The notes under the pieces are model-generated. The model ran no database searches. It was not told the DNA's origin and worked only from the letters and a program-made list of their open reading frames with translations. Made by a program: the position numbers and the translations under genes. Shown in pieces: positions 23,626 through 32,168 of a DNA stretch of 64,000 bases. Source of the DNA: Tessaracoccus massiliensis (lineage in GTDB: Bacteria; Actinomycetota; Actinomycetes; Propionibacteriales; Propionibacteriaceae). Numbering within the stretch: position 1 is the stretch's first letter; every line of letters starts with the position of its first letter. The stretch is from the NCBI RefSeq assembly GCF_000826065.2, contig NZ_LN623542.1, forward strand, positions 404,715-468,714, given 5' to 3'.

Positions 23626-23909
23626 CCACGGCCTACGCCACTCGGGGTTGAGGTCGGCGTCCTGCAGCGTGGTGGTGACCACGTACTTGGGCAGCGTGTT
23701 GTAGCGGGCGGATTCCTCCGTCATGGTGGGCCACACGGCGCGAACTCGGTGTAGCTCTGGCGGCCTAGGAGCAGCGCCGCGGCTTCCTCCTGCTCACGAC
23801 CCTTGAGCTCGTAAGCCGCTGGGTCGAACTCCACCTCGGTGAACGTCCATTGAGGGTTCTCCATCACGCCGTCGAGGGAGAGGAATGTGGTGACAATGAC
23901 CTGCGCCAT
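23625..23909 (-). pseudogene. RibD-C/dihydrofolate-reductase-like remnant with frameshift
   Basis: From ATG 23909 the frame MAQVIVTTFLSLDGVMENP ... LLLGRQSYTEFAP is the start of a DHFR-like RibD C-terminal domain protein. After a one-base loss near 23735 it continues in another frame as WPTMTEESARYNTLPKYVV, then ends at the TetR remnant. About half the gene is missing. Confidence 0.8.
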
Positions 23910-24069
23910 GGTCGCAAAACTAGCGCCTTGAACTCTGCCTGTGAAGCGCCGAGCGGCCCCTACCCCGAGCACTGGGGAGGGGCCACCGTGGGCGCCGTCA
24001 GCGACAGTTGGGTCGGCCTGGGGCGCGGTGTCGGGATTGCTCCCGGTCCGTTTCCCCAGGCCGCCCGCC

Positions 24070-24103
<34 letters not shown>

Positions 24104-24122
24104 TCCATGAGAGAGGGCTGGT

Positions 24123-25589
24123 TCAGCTGGTGGTGACAGCTGGCCGGTCCCAGGGGGTAGGAATGTGGTAGCCGCGGTAGCGGTACCTGGTCACCGGGAC
24201 GCTGGCGGCGCCGGTGAACCTCTTCCCGTTGTGAGCGAGGCGCCAGGTTCCGGGCAGGCAGTACCTGCGGCGGAGTTCCGGCCATCCGAGTCGGCGGTGC
24301 TTCTTGCGTAGCCATGCCGTGATCCGCTCCCACGTGTAGGAGTCGATCGCGGCGAAGGTTGCTTTGGCCACCGCATACCGGAAGTAGTTCGCCCATCCCC
24401 GCAGCACCCGCCCGAGATAGTCCATGAGGTATCCCGGGTCCTGGTGCAGGGTGTTCCTGTAGGTCATGGTCTTCACCCGCTGTCTGATCGAGGCGATCGC
24501 CTTCTTCGCGGGCAGGGTGTAGACGTACCACTTGTTGCTGCCTCGTCTCCGCATCCGTCGGATGTGGAAACCGAGGAAGTCGAACCCGTGGTCGATGTGG
24601 ACCACGCGGGTCTTCTCCGGCGACAGACGCAACCCCATCGGGGCCAGCACGTCTGCCACCTCGTGACGCAACTGCTCGGCGTGTTCCTGCTGACCCTTCA
24701 CCACGATGACGAAGTCATCGGCGTAACGGATCAGCCGGTAGGACGCTTTGCCGTGGTCACGGCGCCAGGCCCGCTTTCCGGCCGTGCCCATCTCATGGTC
24801 CCAGCGGCGAGTGAACTCGTCATCGAGGACTGATAGGGCAATGTTGGCCAGCAGCGGGGACAAGATCCCGCCCTGTGGGGTGCCGGTGATCGTCCCCTCG
24901 GTCGTGCCCACCGTGGTGAGCACTCCCGCTTTCAGGAACGCCTTGACCAGCGCGAGCACCCGCTTGTCACCGATCCTGCACCGGAGCCGGTCCATCAAGG
25001 CGGTGTGGTCGATCATGTCGAAACACGCCTCAATGTCGGCCTCCAGCACCCACTCATACGATTTGCTCGCGAAGTGGTGGATCTCGGCGACCGCGTCCTG
25101 CGCGCGCCGGTTAGGTCTGAACCCATAGGAGCACGACTTGAAGTCGGCCTCGAAGATGGGTTCCAGGACCAGCTTCAAAGCTGCCTGCACCACCCGGTCG
25201 GTCACGGTCGGGATGCCCAACTTGCGCAGCTTGCCGCTGGCCTTGGGGATCATCACCTGCCGCACCGGCACCGGCCTGAACTCTCCAGCCCTCAACTGGG
25301 CTCGAATGTTTCGCAGGAACTCCTCCACCCCGACCCCGGAACTGATCCGTGCCACGGTGACACGGTCCACCCCGGGAGTCTTGGACCCCTTGTTCCCGGC
25401 GACGCGTTCCCACGCCATCGTCAAGAACGCCGGATCACACACAAGGTTCCACAGGTCATCGAACCGGCGACCACCATCGGTGGCCGCCCAACCATGCAGC
25501 TTGGTCTGCATCCTCCGTACCCCCAGATAGGCCCGAGCATCGCTGGGCCATCCGGAGGCGCCGACATTCACCGGCGCGTCTTCGGACAT
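24123..25589 (-). CDS. ltrA: Group II intron reverse transcriptase/maturase
   Basis: This protein of about 488 residues has the RT domain (KLRKLGIPTVTDRVVQAAL; SYGFRPNRRAQDA; DIEACFDMIDH; TGTPQGGILSPLLANI; RLIRYADDFVIVV with the YADD catalytic pair) and a maturase domain X (LRGWANYFRYAVAK; ERITAWLRKKH). The C-terminal tail has no HNH endonuclease motif. ATG 25589 (MSEDAPVNV) is chosen, as homologues start near there; an in-frame start lies 45 bases earlier. It helps splicing and mobility of its own intron. It appears intact. Confidence 0.95.
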   Translation of the reverse strand: MSEDAPVNVGASGWPSDARAYLGVRRMQTKLHGWAATDGGRRFDDLWNLVCDPAFLTMAWERVAGNKGSKTPGVDRVTVARISSGVGVEEFLRNIRAQLRAGEFRPVPVRQVMIPKASGKLRKLGIPTVTDRVVQAALKLVLEPIFEADFKSCSYGFRPNRRAQDAVAEIHHFASKSYEWVLEADIEACFDMIDHTALMDRLRCRIGDKRVLALVKAFLKAGVLTTVGTTEGTITGTPQGGILSPLLANIALSVLDDEFTRRWDHEMGTAGKRAWRRDHGKASYRLIRYADDFVIVVKGQQEHAEQLRHEVADVLAPMGLRLSPEKTRVVHIDHGFDFLGFHIRRMRRRGSNKWYVYTLPAKKAIASIRQRVKTMTYRNTLHQDPGYLMDYLGRVLRGWANYFRYAVAKATFAAIDSYTWERITAWLRKKHRRLGWPELRRRYCLPGTWRLAHNGKRFTGAASVPVTRYRYRGYHIPTPWDRPAVTTS

Positions 25590-26111
25590 TACATTCACCT
25601 TCTTCTGCTTTCTCTCACTGCCGCCCTTCCCCATGTGACCGGCTTTCCCGGCCTCGGAGTACTACGGCGGCTCCGCCCCACCCACACCCTTCGGCAGGCA
25701 ACGCACCTATCCCCAAGAAGCGGGGAGCGGAATGCGGATGGTTCCCACGTTCACTGTTGTTCGGTTGACGGGCGAGGCGTCCGGCTTTACCCCTGCGGCA
25801 TCGTCGTGGCTACGCCGTAGACCTTCACCACGACCTGCCGGACCCGACACATACCACCGTTCCGACAGTTCCCCCCCCGCCACGACCATCAGCGACGGCC
25901 CCGACAAGCGGTTACGCACCGCAAACCAGCCCCGATCCACCGGGTTAGAGCTGGGCGACGATTAAGAGGCTTTACGACACCGGTTCCTCTCGTACACCTT
26001 CCCGTCTTGCTCACCAGACACGGCCCATCCGGTAGTACTGGACCGTCCTGACTTTGTCACGGCTGCTCCCACCCACCCCAGGCGTTCCCCCAGGACAGGC
26101 TGCCGTCAGCT

Positions 26112-26936
26112 TCACTTGGCCGCTACGACGGCCAACCAATGCAGGTCTCCCACCTCCATCCGATACAACAGCGCCTCGTGGCGCACGACGACCTCGTCGA
26201 GATTCAGGCCCTGACGCAGCGCTTCGCCGTCGATGATGGCGTGGAGGTACTGGGCTTCACCGCCGTACATCTCCGCGAATTTCGCCTCCGTGGCGTAGAG
26301 CCGGCCCAGCAGCACCTGCTTCTCCAAAGTCGCCTCGTAGAAGTACCCAATGGAACGACGGTGGGCCTCCACCAGCGGGGTCGCTTCGGGGAAACCGGGT
26401 TCGACACCACGTTCGCGCGCCTCGGTCAGTTGGGCCACGAACGCGTCGTGGTCACGCTTGACCTGCTCCCAATCCTGAAGGCTCATCGACGCCTGAGCGG
26501 CCTGCGCCTGTTCCCATTCGGGGGTATCCCCCCAGCGTGCCTCTGCCTCCGCCTGGTAGTTCGGCAGGTTCTGGCCGAAGATCTTCACCTTCTCGTCCAT
26601 GGTCATGACGTGCCCTCCTTCGAGCAATGTGTCGACTGCCCGGACCATCCCGTGCAGTTGACGGATTCGTTCCACCAGAACTTCACGCTGTCGACGGAGC
26701 ACCTCCTCCGCCGGCCCACCCTCCTTCATCAGGCTGAGGATCTCCTTCGATGGGAGCCCAGCCTCACGGTAGATGAGGATGCGCAGCGCCGCGTCGAGGT
26801 CATCGTCGGTGTAGATCCGATGCTCAGACCAGGTGCGGAAGCTGGGCTCGAACAGCCCAATCTGATCCCAGTGCCGCAGGGTGCGGGTGGTGACTCCCAG
26901 GATCTGGGCCGCTTCTCCGATGGTGTATTCGGTCAT
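26112..26936 (-). CDS. MerR-family regulator with TipAS-type effector domain
   Basis: This 274-residue protein has an N-terminal MerR winged HTH (YTIGEAAQILGVTTRTLRHWD), a dimerisation coiled coil (EEVLRRQREVLVERIRQLHG) and a C-terminal TipAS-like domain (KIFGQNLPNYQAEAEARWGDTPEWEQA) that in TipA binds thiopeptide antibiotics. A palindrome TTGACG-n3-CGTCAA lies 17 bases before its start and probably is its own operator. The group II intron follows its stop codon closely. Confidence 0.93.
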   Translation of the reverse strand: MTEYTIGEAAQILGVTTRTLRHWDQIGLFEPSFRTWSEHRIYTDDDLDAALRILIYREAGLPSKEILSLMKEGGPAEEVLRRQREVLVERIRQLHGMVRAVDTLLEGGHVMTMDEKVKIFGQNLPNYQAEAEARWGDTPEWEQAQAAQASMSLQDWEQVKRDHDAFVAQLTEARERGVEPGFPEATPLVEAHRRSIGYFYEATLEKQVLLGRLYATEAKFAEMYGGEAQYLHAIIDGEALRQGLNLDEVVVRHEALLYRMEVGDLHWLAVVAAK

Positions 26937-26952
26937 GGCCTCACTCTTTCGG

Positions 26953-26967
26953 TTGACGTTGCGTCAA
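26953..26967 (-). promoter_or_regulatory. Probable MerR/TipA operator and promoter
   Basis: A perfect 6-bp-arm palindrome TTGACGTTGCGTCAA precedes merR. On the merR strand its left arm TTGACG doubles as a good -35 box. MerR-type regulators bind such dyads between promoter elements, so autoregulation is inferred. Confidence 0.55.
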
Positions 26968-26996
26968 GCGCAAGCGGGATCGCGGGGGAACAGCCG

Positions 26997-27491
26997 TCAG
27001 AACAGGTGGACGAGCACCCCGATGAGCAAGGTGGTGGCCGCGGCGAGGGCACAGCCGAGCTCAACGAGCATGCCCAGACCCACGGACTTGAGCGCTCCGA
27101 CGCTGGAGGTGAGGGCCTTCTTCCAGTCGCGCACGCGCAACCACTCGGAGAGCAGAAGGCTCGCGGCGAACCCGATGGGCAGGCCGAAGAACGGCAGGAC
27201 GAACAGGCCGATGACCCCGGCGATGAGGCCGATGATCACGGAGCGGCTGGGGATGTTGCGCTTCTTCAGGCCGCGCCCGGTGATCAGGTACTGCGCCGAC
27301 ATCCCGACGAGCACCAGCGCGGTGCCGATGCCGAACACCAGCCAGCCGGCGGCACCGGAGCCACCGAAGATCGCCCACACCAGCAGTCCGGTGATCACGG
27401 CGAGGCTGCCGGGCAGCACGGGCACGACGATCCCCGTGACCCCGACGACGGTCAGGAGCACGGCGATGATGGCGACAACCAGATCAGGCAC
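26997..27491 (-). CDS. DUF456-family membrane protein
   Basis: This 164-residue protein has the DUF456 layout: hydrophobic helices with the GIVVPVLPGSLAVI motif near residue 20, a loop GRGLKKRNIPSRS, and a second glycine-rich pair (GVIGLFVLPFFGLPIGFAA). Function of the family is unknown. It lies upstream of merR on the same strand, 60 bases away, but with the merR operator in between. Confidence 0.88.
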   Translation of the reverse strand: MPDLVVAIIAVLLTVVGVTGIVVPVLPGSLAVITGLLVWAIFGGSGAAGWLVFGIGTALVLVGMSAQYLITGRGLKKRNIPSRSVIIGLIAGVIGLFVLPFFGLPIGFAASLLLSEWLRVRDWKKALTSSVGALKSVGLGMLVELGCALAAATTLLIGVLVHLF

Positions 27492-27542
27492 ACGACGAGA
27501 GTACGCCCGGATGGGCAGTCCACGCCGGAGCGAATCCTCCAG

Positions 27543-27595
27543 CTATGTATGTGTCCCGGCCTTGGCTAGATCCGAAGGCCGGGGCACCTACATAG
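27543..27595. repeat. Long hairpin, 21-bp arms
   Basis: Arms 27543-27563 and 27575-27595 pair with one mismatch and one G-U, around an 11-base loop. Arm core: CCCGGCCTT/AAGGCCGGGG. No U-tract follows on either strand. It lies between the starts of two divergent genes, so a terminator is unlikely. Confidence 0.85.
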
Positions 27596-27629
27596 GTGAA
27601 GGGCGGAACGGGCTCCATACACTTGTCCA

Positions 27630-28058
27630 ATGCGACTTTGGAGCCTCCACCCCCGCCTCCTCGACCGCGCCGCCCTGGTTGCCGGCTGGCGGGAGGGGCT
27701 GCTGGCCCAAGCGGTGCTGGCAGGTCGCACCCGCGGCTACCGCTCCCACCCACAACTCGAGCGCTTCAAGGCCACGGAGGATCCCTCCGGAGCCATCGTC
27801 ACCTACCTCTGGGAACTCCACGCTGAGGCCACCCGCCGCGGCTACCGGTTCGATCCCACTCGTCTCGACGGCGAACCCAACGGGCAGTTGAGGCTGGCAG
27901 TTGCCTCGGGGCAATTAGAGTTCGAGTTGGCGCATCTGCGCGCCAAGGTGCGGCAGCGTGCTCCCGAATGGGAATCACGGTTGGGTTCGCCTGAGCCACA
28001 TCCGATGTTCGACGTGGCGGTAGGCCCCGTGGCGGCGTGGGAACGGGCAGCTTCCTAG
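27630..28058 (+). CDS. Pyrimidine-dimer DNA glycosylase/endonuclease V-like protein, paralogue 1
   Basis: This 142-residue protein begins MRLWSLHPRLLDRAALVAGW and continues REGLLAQAVLAGRTRGY ... HPQLERF, the conserved block of this small repair family, which is related to phage T4 endonuclease V. A paralogue at 36642-37064 shares its first 49 residues exactly. The product should act on UV-damaged DNA in the cytoplasm, but the role is inferred from family only. A racemase remnant overlaps its end on the other strand. Confidence 0.82.
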   Translation: MRLWSLHPRLLDRAALVAGWREGLLAQAVLAGRTRGYRSHPQLERFKATEDPSGAIVTYLWELHAEATRRGYRFDPTRLDGEPNGQLRLAVASGQLEFELAHLRAKVRQRAPEWESRLGSPEPHPMFDVAVGPVAAWERAAS

Positions 28059-28198
28059 CTGCGCAGCCCCGCGGCTGCAAGGGCGGCTGCCGCGGTACGC
28101 CTGCCGCCTCCTCGGTGATCACCCCATGCACTGGCCATTCGGTACCACTCGAGCGATGACTCCCAACTCATGCCGCCAAGGACTCCGATGGTCTTCAT
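28055..28198 (-). pseudogene. Aspartate/glutamate racemase remnant
   Basis: MKTIGVLGGMSWESSLEWYR is the unmistakable start of Asp/Glu/hydantoin racemases. After about 22 residues the frame runs into an unrelated Gly/Arg/Ala-rich stretch and stops at 28055, whereas full proteins have about 230 residues. Probably an internal deletion joined the start to the extreme end. Confidence 0.8.
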
Positions 28199-28234
28199 GG
28201 GCTCATCGTATGGGCGAGGTGGTTGGATTGAGCC

Positions 28235-28699
28235 GTGGCCCCGGATGCACGCTCTCCCGATTTCTTCGTCGTTTCGGTAACCCTCCGCAACATCGACGGC
28301 GACCTGCTCATGGTGCGCAAGCGAGGCACCCACCGATTCATGTTGCCCGGCGGCAAGGTTGAGCCGGGCGAGACACACCTGCAGGCCATTCTTCGCGAAG
28401 TCGAGGAGGAGGTTGGGCTCACGCTCGAGCCTGCCGCCGTCGAACTGCTCGGCCACTGGACCGCTGGGGCGGCCAACGAACCAGGGCTCGTCATCTCCTC
28501 GGACGTGTTCATCGCCCCGCTGCCAGGCGACCCCCGCGCCTCCGGCGAGATCGAGGAACTGCGCTGGCTGCCCATCTCGGCCGAGATCGACTATGACGCC
28601 GACCCCACGTTGTCGCCCATGCTGACCGAGCACGTCGTCCCCGCATTGGTCACGTTGAGGGATGTGGAAAACCTTCAGGGTGTGAATTTCGACAGATAG
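28235..28699 (+). CDS. Nudix hydrolase
   Basis: This 154-residue protein has a complete Nudix box, G-x5-E-x7-REVEEEVGL (from GGKVEPGET), for Mg-dependent hydrolysis of a nucleoside diphosphate derivative. The preceding LLMVRKRGTHRFMLPGG and the later ELRWLPIS are typical. The start is GTG 28235. Its last eight codons and stop lie inside the left arm of the hairpin at 28672-28740, so the C-terminus LQGVNFDR comes from the repeat. Confidence 0.9.
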   Translation: MAPDARSPDFFVVSVTLRNIDGDLLMVRKRGTHRFMLPGGKVEPGETHLQAILREVEEEVGLTLEPAAVELLGHWTAGAANEPGLVISSDVFIAPLPGDPRASGEIEELRWLPISAEIDYDADPTLSPMLTEHVVPALVTLRDVENLQGVNFDR

Positions 28700-28740
28700 C
28701 CCCCATATGCCGCTATCTGTCGATATTCACACCCTGAAGG
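28672..28740. repeat. Long hairpin, 29-bp arms, overlapping a gene end
   Basis: Arms 28672-28700 and 28712-28740 are complementary except for one position, around the loop CCCCATATGCC. The left arm begins CCTTCAGGGTGTGAAT. The Nudix stop codon is inside the left arm. No U-tract follows. It separates two convergent genes, so a bidirectional stop for transcription is possible. Confidence 0.9.
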
Positions 28741-28780
28741 AACCGCGCGAGGTCAAACTGTTCGACGATGCGCCGCCCAA

Positions 28781-29266
28781 TCAACTCCGCTCACGGGCCC
28801 AGATGTTGTTGCACGCCACGCACACGTCGTCGGGGACGAAGCCCGCCCGCATCATCTGCGCGAAGATCCAGCACCCGGCGCAGAAGGCGAAAGCAGCCTC
28901 GAGGAAAGCGAACAAGACCAGCACGCTGATCAGGACCGCAGCCGCACCGGTCAGACCGAAGCCCAACCCAAGCACCGAGGCGACGGTGGTGACAGCCAGC
29001 CCGATCCCCTGGGCAAAGCGCTTCGGAGGGCCAGGCACCAGGATGGGATCGCCCAGCCTGGGCGCGATGACCCTCGTGGCCAACTGCCCCAGCGCCGAGA
29101 ACCTCGGGCCGGCCAGCACCCGGGCCAGGAAGCCCAGTGCCATGACCGGGATCAACCACTGCCAGCCGGTGAACAGGACGGTGAGCCCCATCAGGAGCAC
29201 GCCGGCGGCCACCACACGGGCGGCCTTTTCGTTGACGGGATTGGGGAAGCTGAAGAGCTGAGTCAC
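28781..29266 (-). CDS. DUF4395-family membrane protein with CxxC motifs
   Basis: This 161-residue protein has four hydrophobic segments and the DUF4395 hallmarks: start FPNPVNEKAARVVA, the loop RFSALGQLATRV, and two Cys pairs near the end (FAFCAGCWIF and VCVACNNIW). The family often neighbours sulfur or thioredoxin genes, but none is seen here. Likely in the cytoplasmic membrane; function unknown. Confidence 0.88.
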   Translation of the reverse strand: MTQLFSFPNPVNEKAARVVAAGVLLMGLTVLFTGWQWLIPVMALGFLARVLAGPRFSALGQLATRVIAPRLGDPILVPGPPKRFAQGIGLAVTTVASVLGLGFGLTGAAAVLISVLVLFAFLEAAFAFCAGCWIFAQMMRAGFVPDDVCVACNNIWARERS

Positions 29267-29324
29267 GGTGCGAGCGTAAGCGGGCCCTTCCCTGTCGGGC
29301 TACCCAATCTGCTGACGGCGTAAA

Positions 29325-29400
29325 CCCGGAAATGTCCTCTCGACGGCACCACCCCCTCGATTTGGAAGGGGGACACCCCGTCGAGTGGACATCTACCGGG
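29325..29400. repeat. Long compound hairpin
   Basis: Outer arms CCCGGAAATGTCC-T-CTCGACGG and CCGTCGAG-T-GGACATCTACCGGG pair with small bulges, and an inner stem CCCCCT/AGGGGG closes the loop. It lies between divergent genes. No U-tract. Confidence 0.8.
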
Positions 29401-29468
29401 CCCTTTCGAGATTGACGAAGGGGAAACCGTGAGCCGAGGGCAAGCCAACGCTCAGGTAGCGTGACCCC

Positions 29469-30425
29469 GTGGCCCGAACCTTCGCCGTCGTCCCCTCGTC
29501 CTACGTGTTCCTGCGCCGGGGCGACGAGGTGCTGCTGCAACTGCGCCAGAACACGGGGTACATGGACGGCCGCTGGGTGGCCGGCGCTGCCGGGCACGTG
29601 GAGCCGGGCGAGACCGCGAGACAAGCTGCCGTCCGCGAGGCCGCGGAAGAGCTTGGCATCACCATCCGCCCAGAAGACCTCACCCTCATCAGCGTGATGC
29701 AACGCACTGACCGCACGGACAACCCACGTGAGCAACGCGCCGATTGGTTTTGGACGGCCACCGAATGGGAGGGCACGCCCGCGATCCTCGAGGAGGCCAA
29801 GGCCGTCGACGCCCGCTGGTGGCCGCTCGATGCACTTCCGCCCAAGATGCCGGATTACGAGCGGCAGATCCTGGAGGCCCTCGCCACAGGCACCCTGACC
29901 CTCGACACCTCCTTCGGGTTCGACGGCCCCACCGTCCGGCTGCGACCCATGCAGCCAGACGACGAAGAGGTCTTCGCCGCCTGGAACAGCGACCCCGATT
30001 TCTGCGAGATCGCCGGCTGGACCCACGGCCCACACACTGAGAATCTGGAGTTCTGGACCAAGCTCGTCAGGAGCCCGCCGCCGGATCTGCTGCGGCTGAT
30101 CGCAGAGGTCGACGGCGACCCCATCGGCTTCGCGGATCTCCACGGCCTCGAGCCGCACCGTCGGGAGCTGGGCTTCCTGATCGGCACCACAGCGAACTTT
30201 GGCAAGGGTCTGGGCACCGCCGTCGCGCGCGCCGGTCTGGCATACGGCTTCGAGCAGTTGGGGCTGACCGAGATCTGGGCGGAGGGGGCCGACGCCAACG
30301 CCACGTCCATCGCCGTGCTGCAGAAGGTGGGGATGCGGGAGACGGGCCGGGGCGACGAGGTCGCCTACTTGGGCGAGCCCAGCTTCTACCGACAGTTCGT
30401 CATCACGCGGGAGGAGACGACATGA
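29469..30425 (+). CDS. Nudix hydrolase-GNAT acetyltransferase fusion
   Basis: Residues 1-150 form a Nudix domain (AGHVEPGETARQAAVREAAEELGI), and residues 155-318 a RimJ-like GNAT domain (TVRLRPMQPDDEEVFAAWNSDPDF; GKGLGTAVARAG). The start is GTG 29469. The GNAT half is closely related to the C-terminal half of the protein at 39354-40136 (both contain GLGTA(L/V)ARAG, EIWAE, METGRGD-like METGRG blocks and end FYRQFxITR). The frame is continuous, so the fusion is real. Substrates unknown. Confidence 0.9.
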   Translation: MARTFAVVPSSYVFLRRGDEVLLQLRQNTGYMDGRWVAGAAGHVEPGETARQAAVREAAEELGITIRPEDLTLISVMQRTDRTDNPREQRADWFWTATEWEGTPAILEEAKAVDARWWPLDALPPKMPDYERQILEALATGTLTLDTSFGFDGPTVRLRPMQPDDEEVFAAWNSDPDFCEIAGWTHGPHTENLEFWTKLVRSPPPDLLRLIAEVDGDPIGFADLHGLEPHRRELGFLIGTTANFGKGLGTAVARAGLAYGFEQLGLTEIWAEGADANATSIAVLQKVGMRETGRGDEVAYLGEPSFYRQFVITREETT

Positions 30426-30782
30426 TCACCGCCGCCGCGTTCCTGGGGTTCCTGATCGCCATCGTCCCCATCACCGTCACGCCGGGCGCGAGCTTCACGC
30501 TGGTAAGCAGCCGTGGGCTCGTGGGCGACCATCGCGGTGCATGGGCCACCATCGTCGGAACCGCCGCCGGAATCCTCACTCACGCCGTTGGGGGTCGCGT
30601 CGATGCTGCTGTTGGCGGCCATCCATGTCGCGGTGATGGTTGCCTGGCTGGGCCTGTGGACGTTGGGTTTGAAGCAGCTCTCCGCCCGCTTCGACCCGCA
30701 ACTCTGGCGCCGACGCATCGACGCGGTCGGCGGAGCGGTCCTGGTGGTCCTGGGGATCCGCACCGCTATTCAGCCGCGCTAG
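30422..30782 (+). pseudogene. LysE/RhtB-type exporter with internal deletion
   Basis: The start ITAAAFLGFLIAIVPITVTPGASFTLV and the Gly-rich GTAAGILTHAV are the first helices of LysE/RhtB amino-acid exporters. After about 52 residues the frame shifts to GVASMLLLAAIHVAVMVAW ... LVVLGIRTAIQPR, the last helices. About 80 residues in the middle are missing. It overlaps the Nudix-GNAT gene start-to-stop by four bases. Confidence 0.85.
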
Positions 30783-31345
30783 GCGGAATCGAGCCAGGCC
30801 AGGATGCGGGCGGCCGACTCGGCTGGGGGTACACCGTCGGTGTCCAGAACCAGGTGCGGGTGACTGGTGAGCAGACTCTCAGCCAAGTGCAGGCCGTTCT
30901 CCGACGTCATCTGCCACTGGGCTTCAAGCTCCCGCACGTTGTCATCTGACCAATCGACGTCGCGCTTCGACGGCTTGTGAAGCAGCCGTTCCTCCGAGCG
31001 GTTGCGCTCCAGCCGAGTGTCGAGGCCCGCGCGGAGCTCGACGAAGGCCACGTCGCCGTCGAAGATCTCGACGTAACGCTCGATGATCTCCGAGTCCTCA
31101 GCGCAGTCCAGGGCCCAGACCAACGAGAACACGAGGTCGACACCATGCCGCGCCGCCTCTTCGAGCACGCGCGTGCGGAACTCGCCGTTCAGCGAGTTGA
31201 ACGGCGGGGTGCCGTAGCCAAAGGTCTCCAGCAGGGGCTCGATGGTCATGTGGTTGTGGAACAGCCGGAAGCGGCCCTCGTCCGCCATCGCGCGCCCCAC
31301 CGTCATCTTCCCCACCGCGGGAGGACCGAACAGGAGCACCAACAT
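30779..31345 (-). CDS. P-loop kinase-like ATPase (shikimate/gluconate kinase type)
   Basis: This 188-residue protein starts MLVLLFGPPAVGKMTVGRAM with Walker A GPPAVGKMT at residues 7-15. The later NHMTIEPLLE, HKPSKRDVDWS and LVLDTDGVPP fit the AAA_33-type small-molecule kinases. ATG 31345 is used, as homologues begin with MLVLLFGPP; a start 69 bases earlier overlaps the next gene. The substrate is unknown. It follows the enoyl-CoA hydratase gene by four bases on the same strand. Confidence 0.85.
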   Translation of the reverse strand: MLVLLFGPPAVGKMTVGRAMADEGRFRLFHNHMTIEPLLETFGYGTPPFNSLNGEFRTRVLEEAARHGVDLVFSLVWALDCAEDSEIIERYVEIFDGDVAFVELRAGLDTRLERNRSEERLLHKPSKRDVDWSDDNVRELEAQWQMTSENGLHLAESLLTSHPHLVLDTDGVPPAESAARILAWLDSA

Positions 31346-31349
31346 GGAG

Positions 31350-32135
31350 TCAGCCCCGCTCCGCTTGGCGGCGGCGCGAGGCTTCGACGAACGCCGCGAT
31401 CCGCGCCCGCGCATCGTCGGTGTCGAAGGCCTCTCCGATGGTGCGGGCCTCTACCTCGACCTGCTCCTCGAACGAGCGGCCAGCGGACGAGCGGATGAGT
31501 TGCTTCGCCACGCCGTAGGCGCGCGTCGCGCCGGTGAGCCAACTCCGGGCGACCTCTTCGGCCCGGGCGAGCACGCCGTCGTCGGGGACAACCTCTGCCA
31601 CGAGGCCCCAGTCCAGAGCCTCCTGCGCCGAGAGGAGTCGCTCCGTCAGCACCAACTGCAGCGCGCGGCGCTCCCCCACAGCCCTGGCCAGGTGCGCCGT
31701 GACGGAGAGATCCGGGGTCAGCCCCATGCTGGCGTACTTGCTGCCGATCCGCGCGGACTCACCAGCGACGGCGTAGTCGCTGCACAGCATGATCCCCAGG
31801 CCTCCTCCCGCGGTGGCGCCGTGCAGCGCCGCGACGACAGGCACCCGCGAGCGCGTGAGCCCGAGGATCCCCTCATTGATGGTGCGCGCCAGATCCGCGA
31901 CCTCGGAGCCGCCGCTCATGGTGCCGGCCATGTCCGCCACGTCGCCGCCGGCGCAAAACGCCGGGCCATTGCCGCTCAGCAGCACGGCGCCGATGTCGTC
32001 GCGCGTGGCGATCTCCGCCACGGCCTGAGTCCAGGCGTGCGCCAGTTCAGCGTTGAAGGCGTTGAGCCGATGGGGTCGGTTCAGGGTCAGGCGCGCGAGG
32101 CCGTCGTCGACGCTCAGCAGGATTGGGTCGGTCAT
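31350..32135 (-). CDS. Enoyl-CoA hydratase/isomerase family protein
   Basis: This 261-residue crotonase-fold protein has the two oxyanion-hole segments NGPAFCAGGDV (near residue 57) and HGATAGGGLGIML (near 105), and the catalytic-loop region SMGLTPDLS. Glu residues usual in true hydratases are not all in place, so isomerase or other crotonase activity is possible. It probably acts on acyl-CoA in the cytoplasm. The following kinase gene may share its transcript. Confidence 0.9.
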   Translation of the reverse strand: MTDPILLSVDDGLARLTLNRPHRLNAFNAELAHAWTQAVAEIATRDDIGAVLLSGNGPAFCAGGDVADMAGTMSGGSEVADLARTINEGILGLTRSRVPVVAALHGATAGGGLGIMLCSDYAVAGESARIGSKYASMGLTPDLSVTAHLARAVGERRALQLVLTERLLSAQEALDWGLVAEVVPDDGVLARAEEVARSWLTGATRAYGVAKQLIRSSAGRSFEEQVEVEARTIGEAFDTDDARARIAAFVEASRRRQAERG

Positions 32136-32168
32136 GTCTCTCCGTCCTCGCAGAACAGTTCGGCCAGC

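Noticed and set aside
28672-28740. Standard Rho-independent terminator
   Set aside because: Neither strand has a run of T after the stem, here or at the related hairpins, so I list them as repeats instead of terminators.
28791-30158. A 455-codon minus-strand frame
   Set aside because: It overlaps the DUF4395 gene in another frame and is antisense to the Nudix-GNAT gene. No domain is visible.
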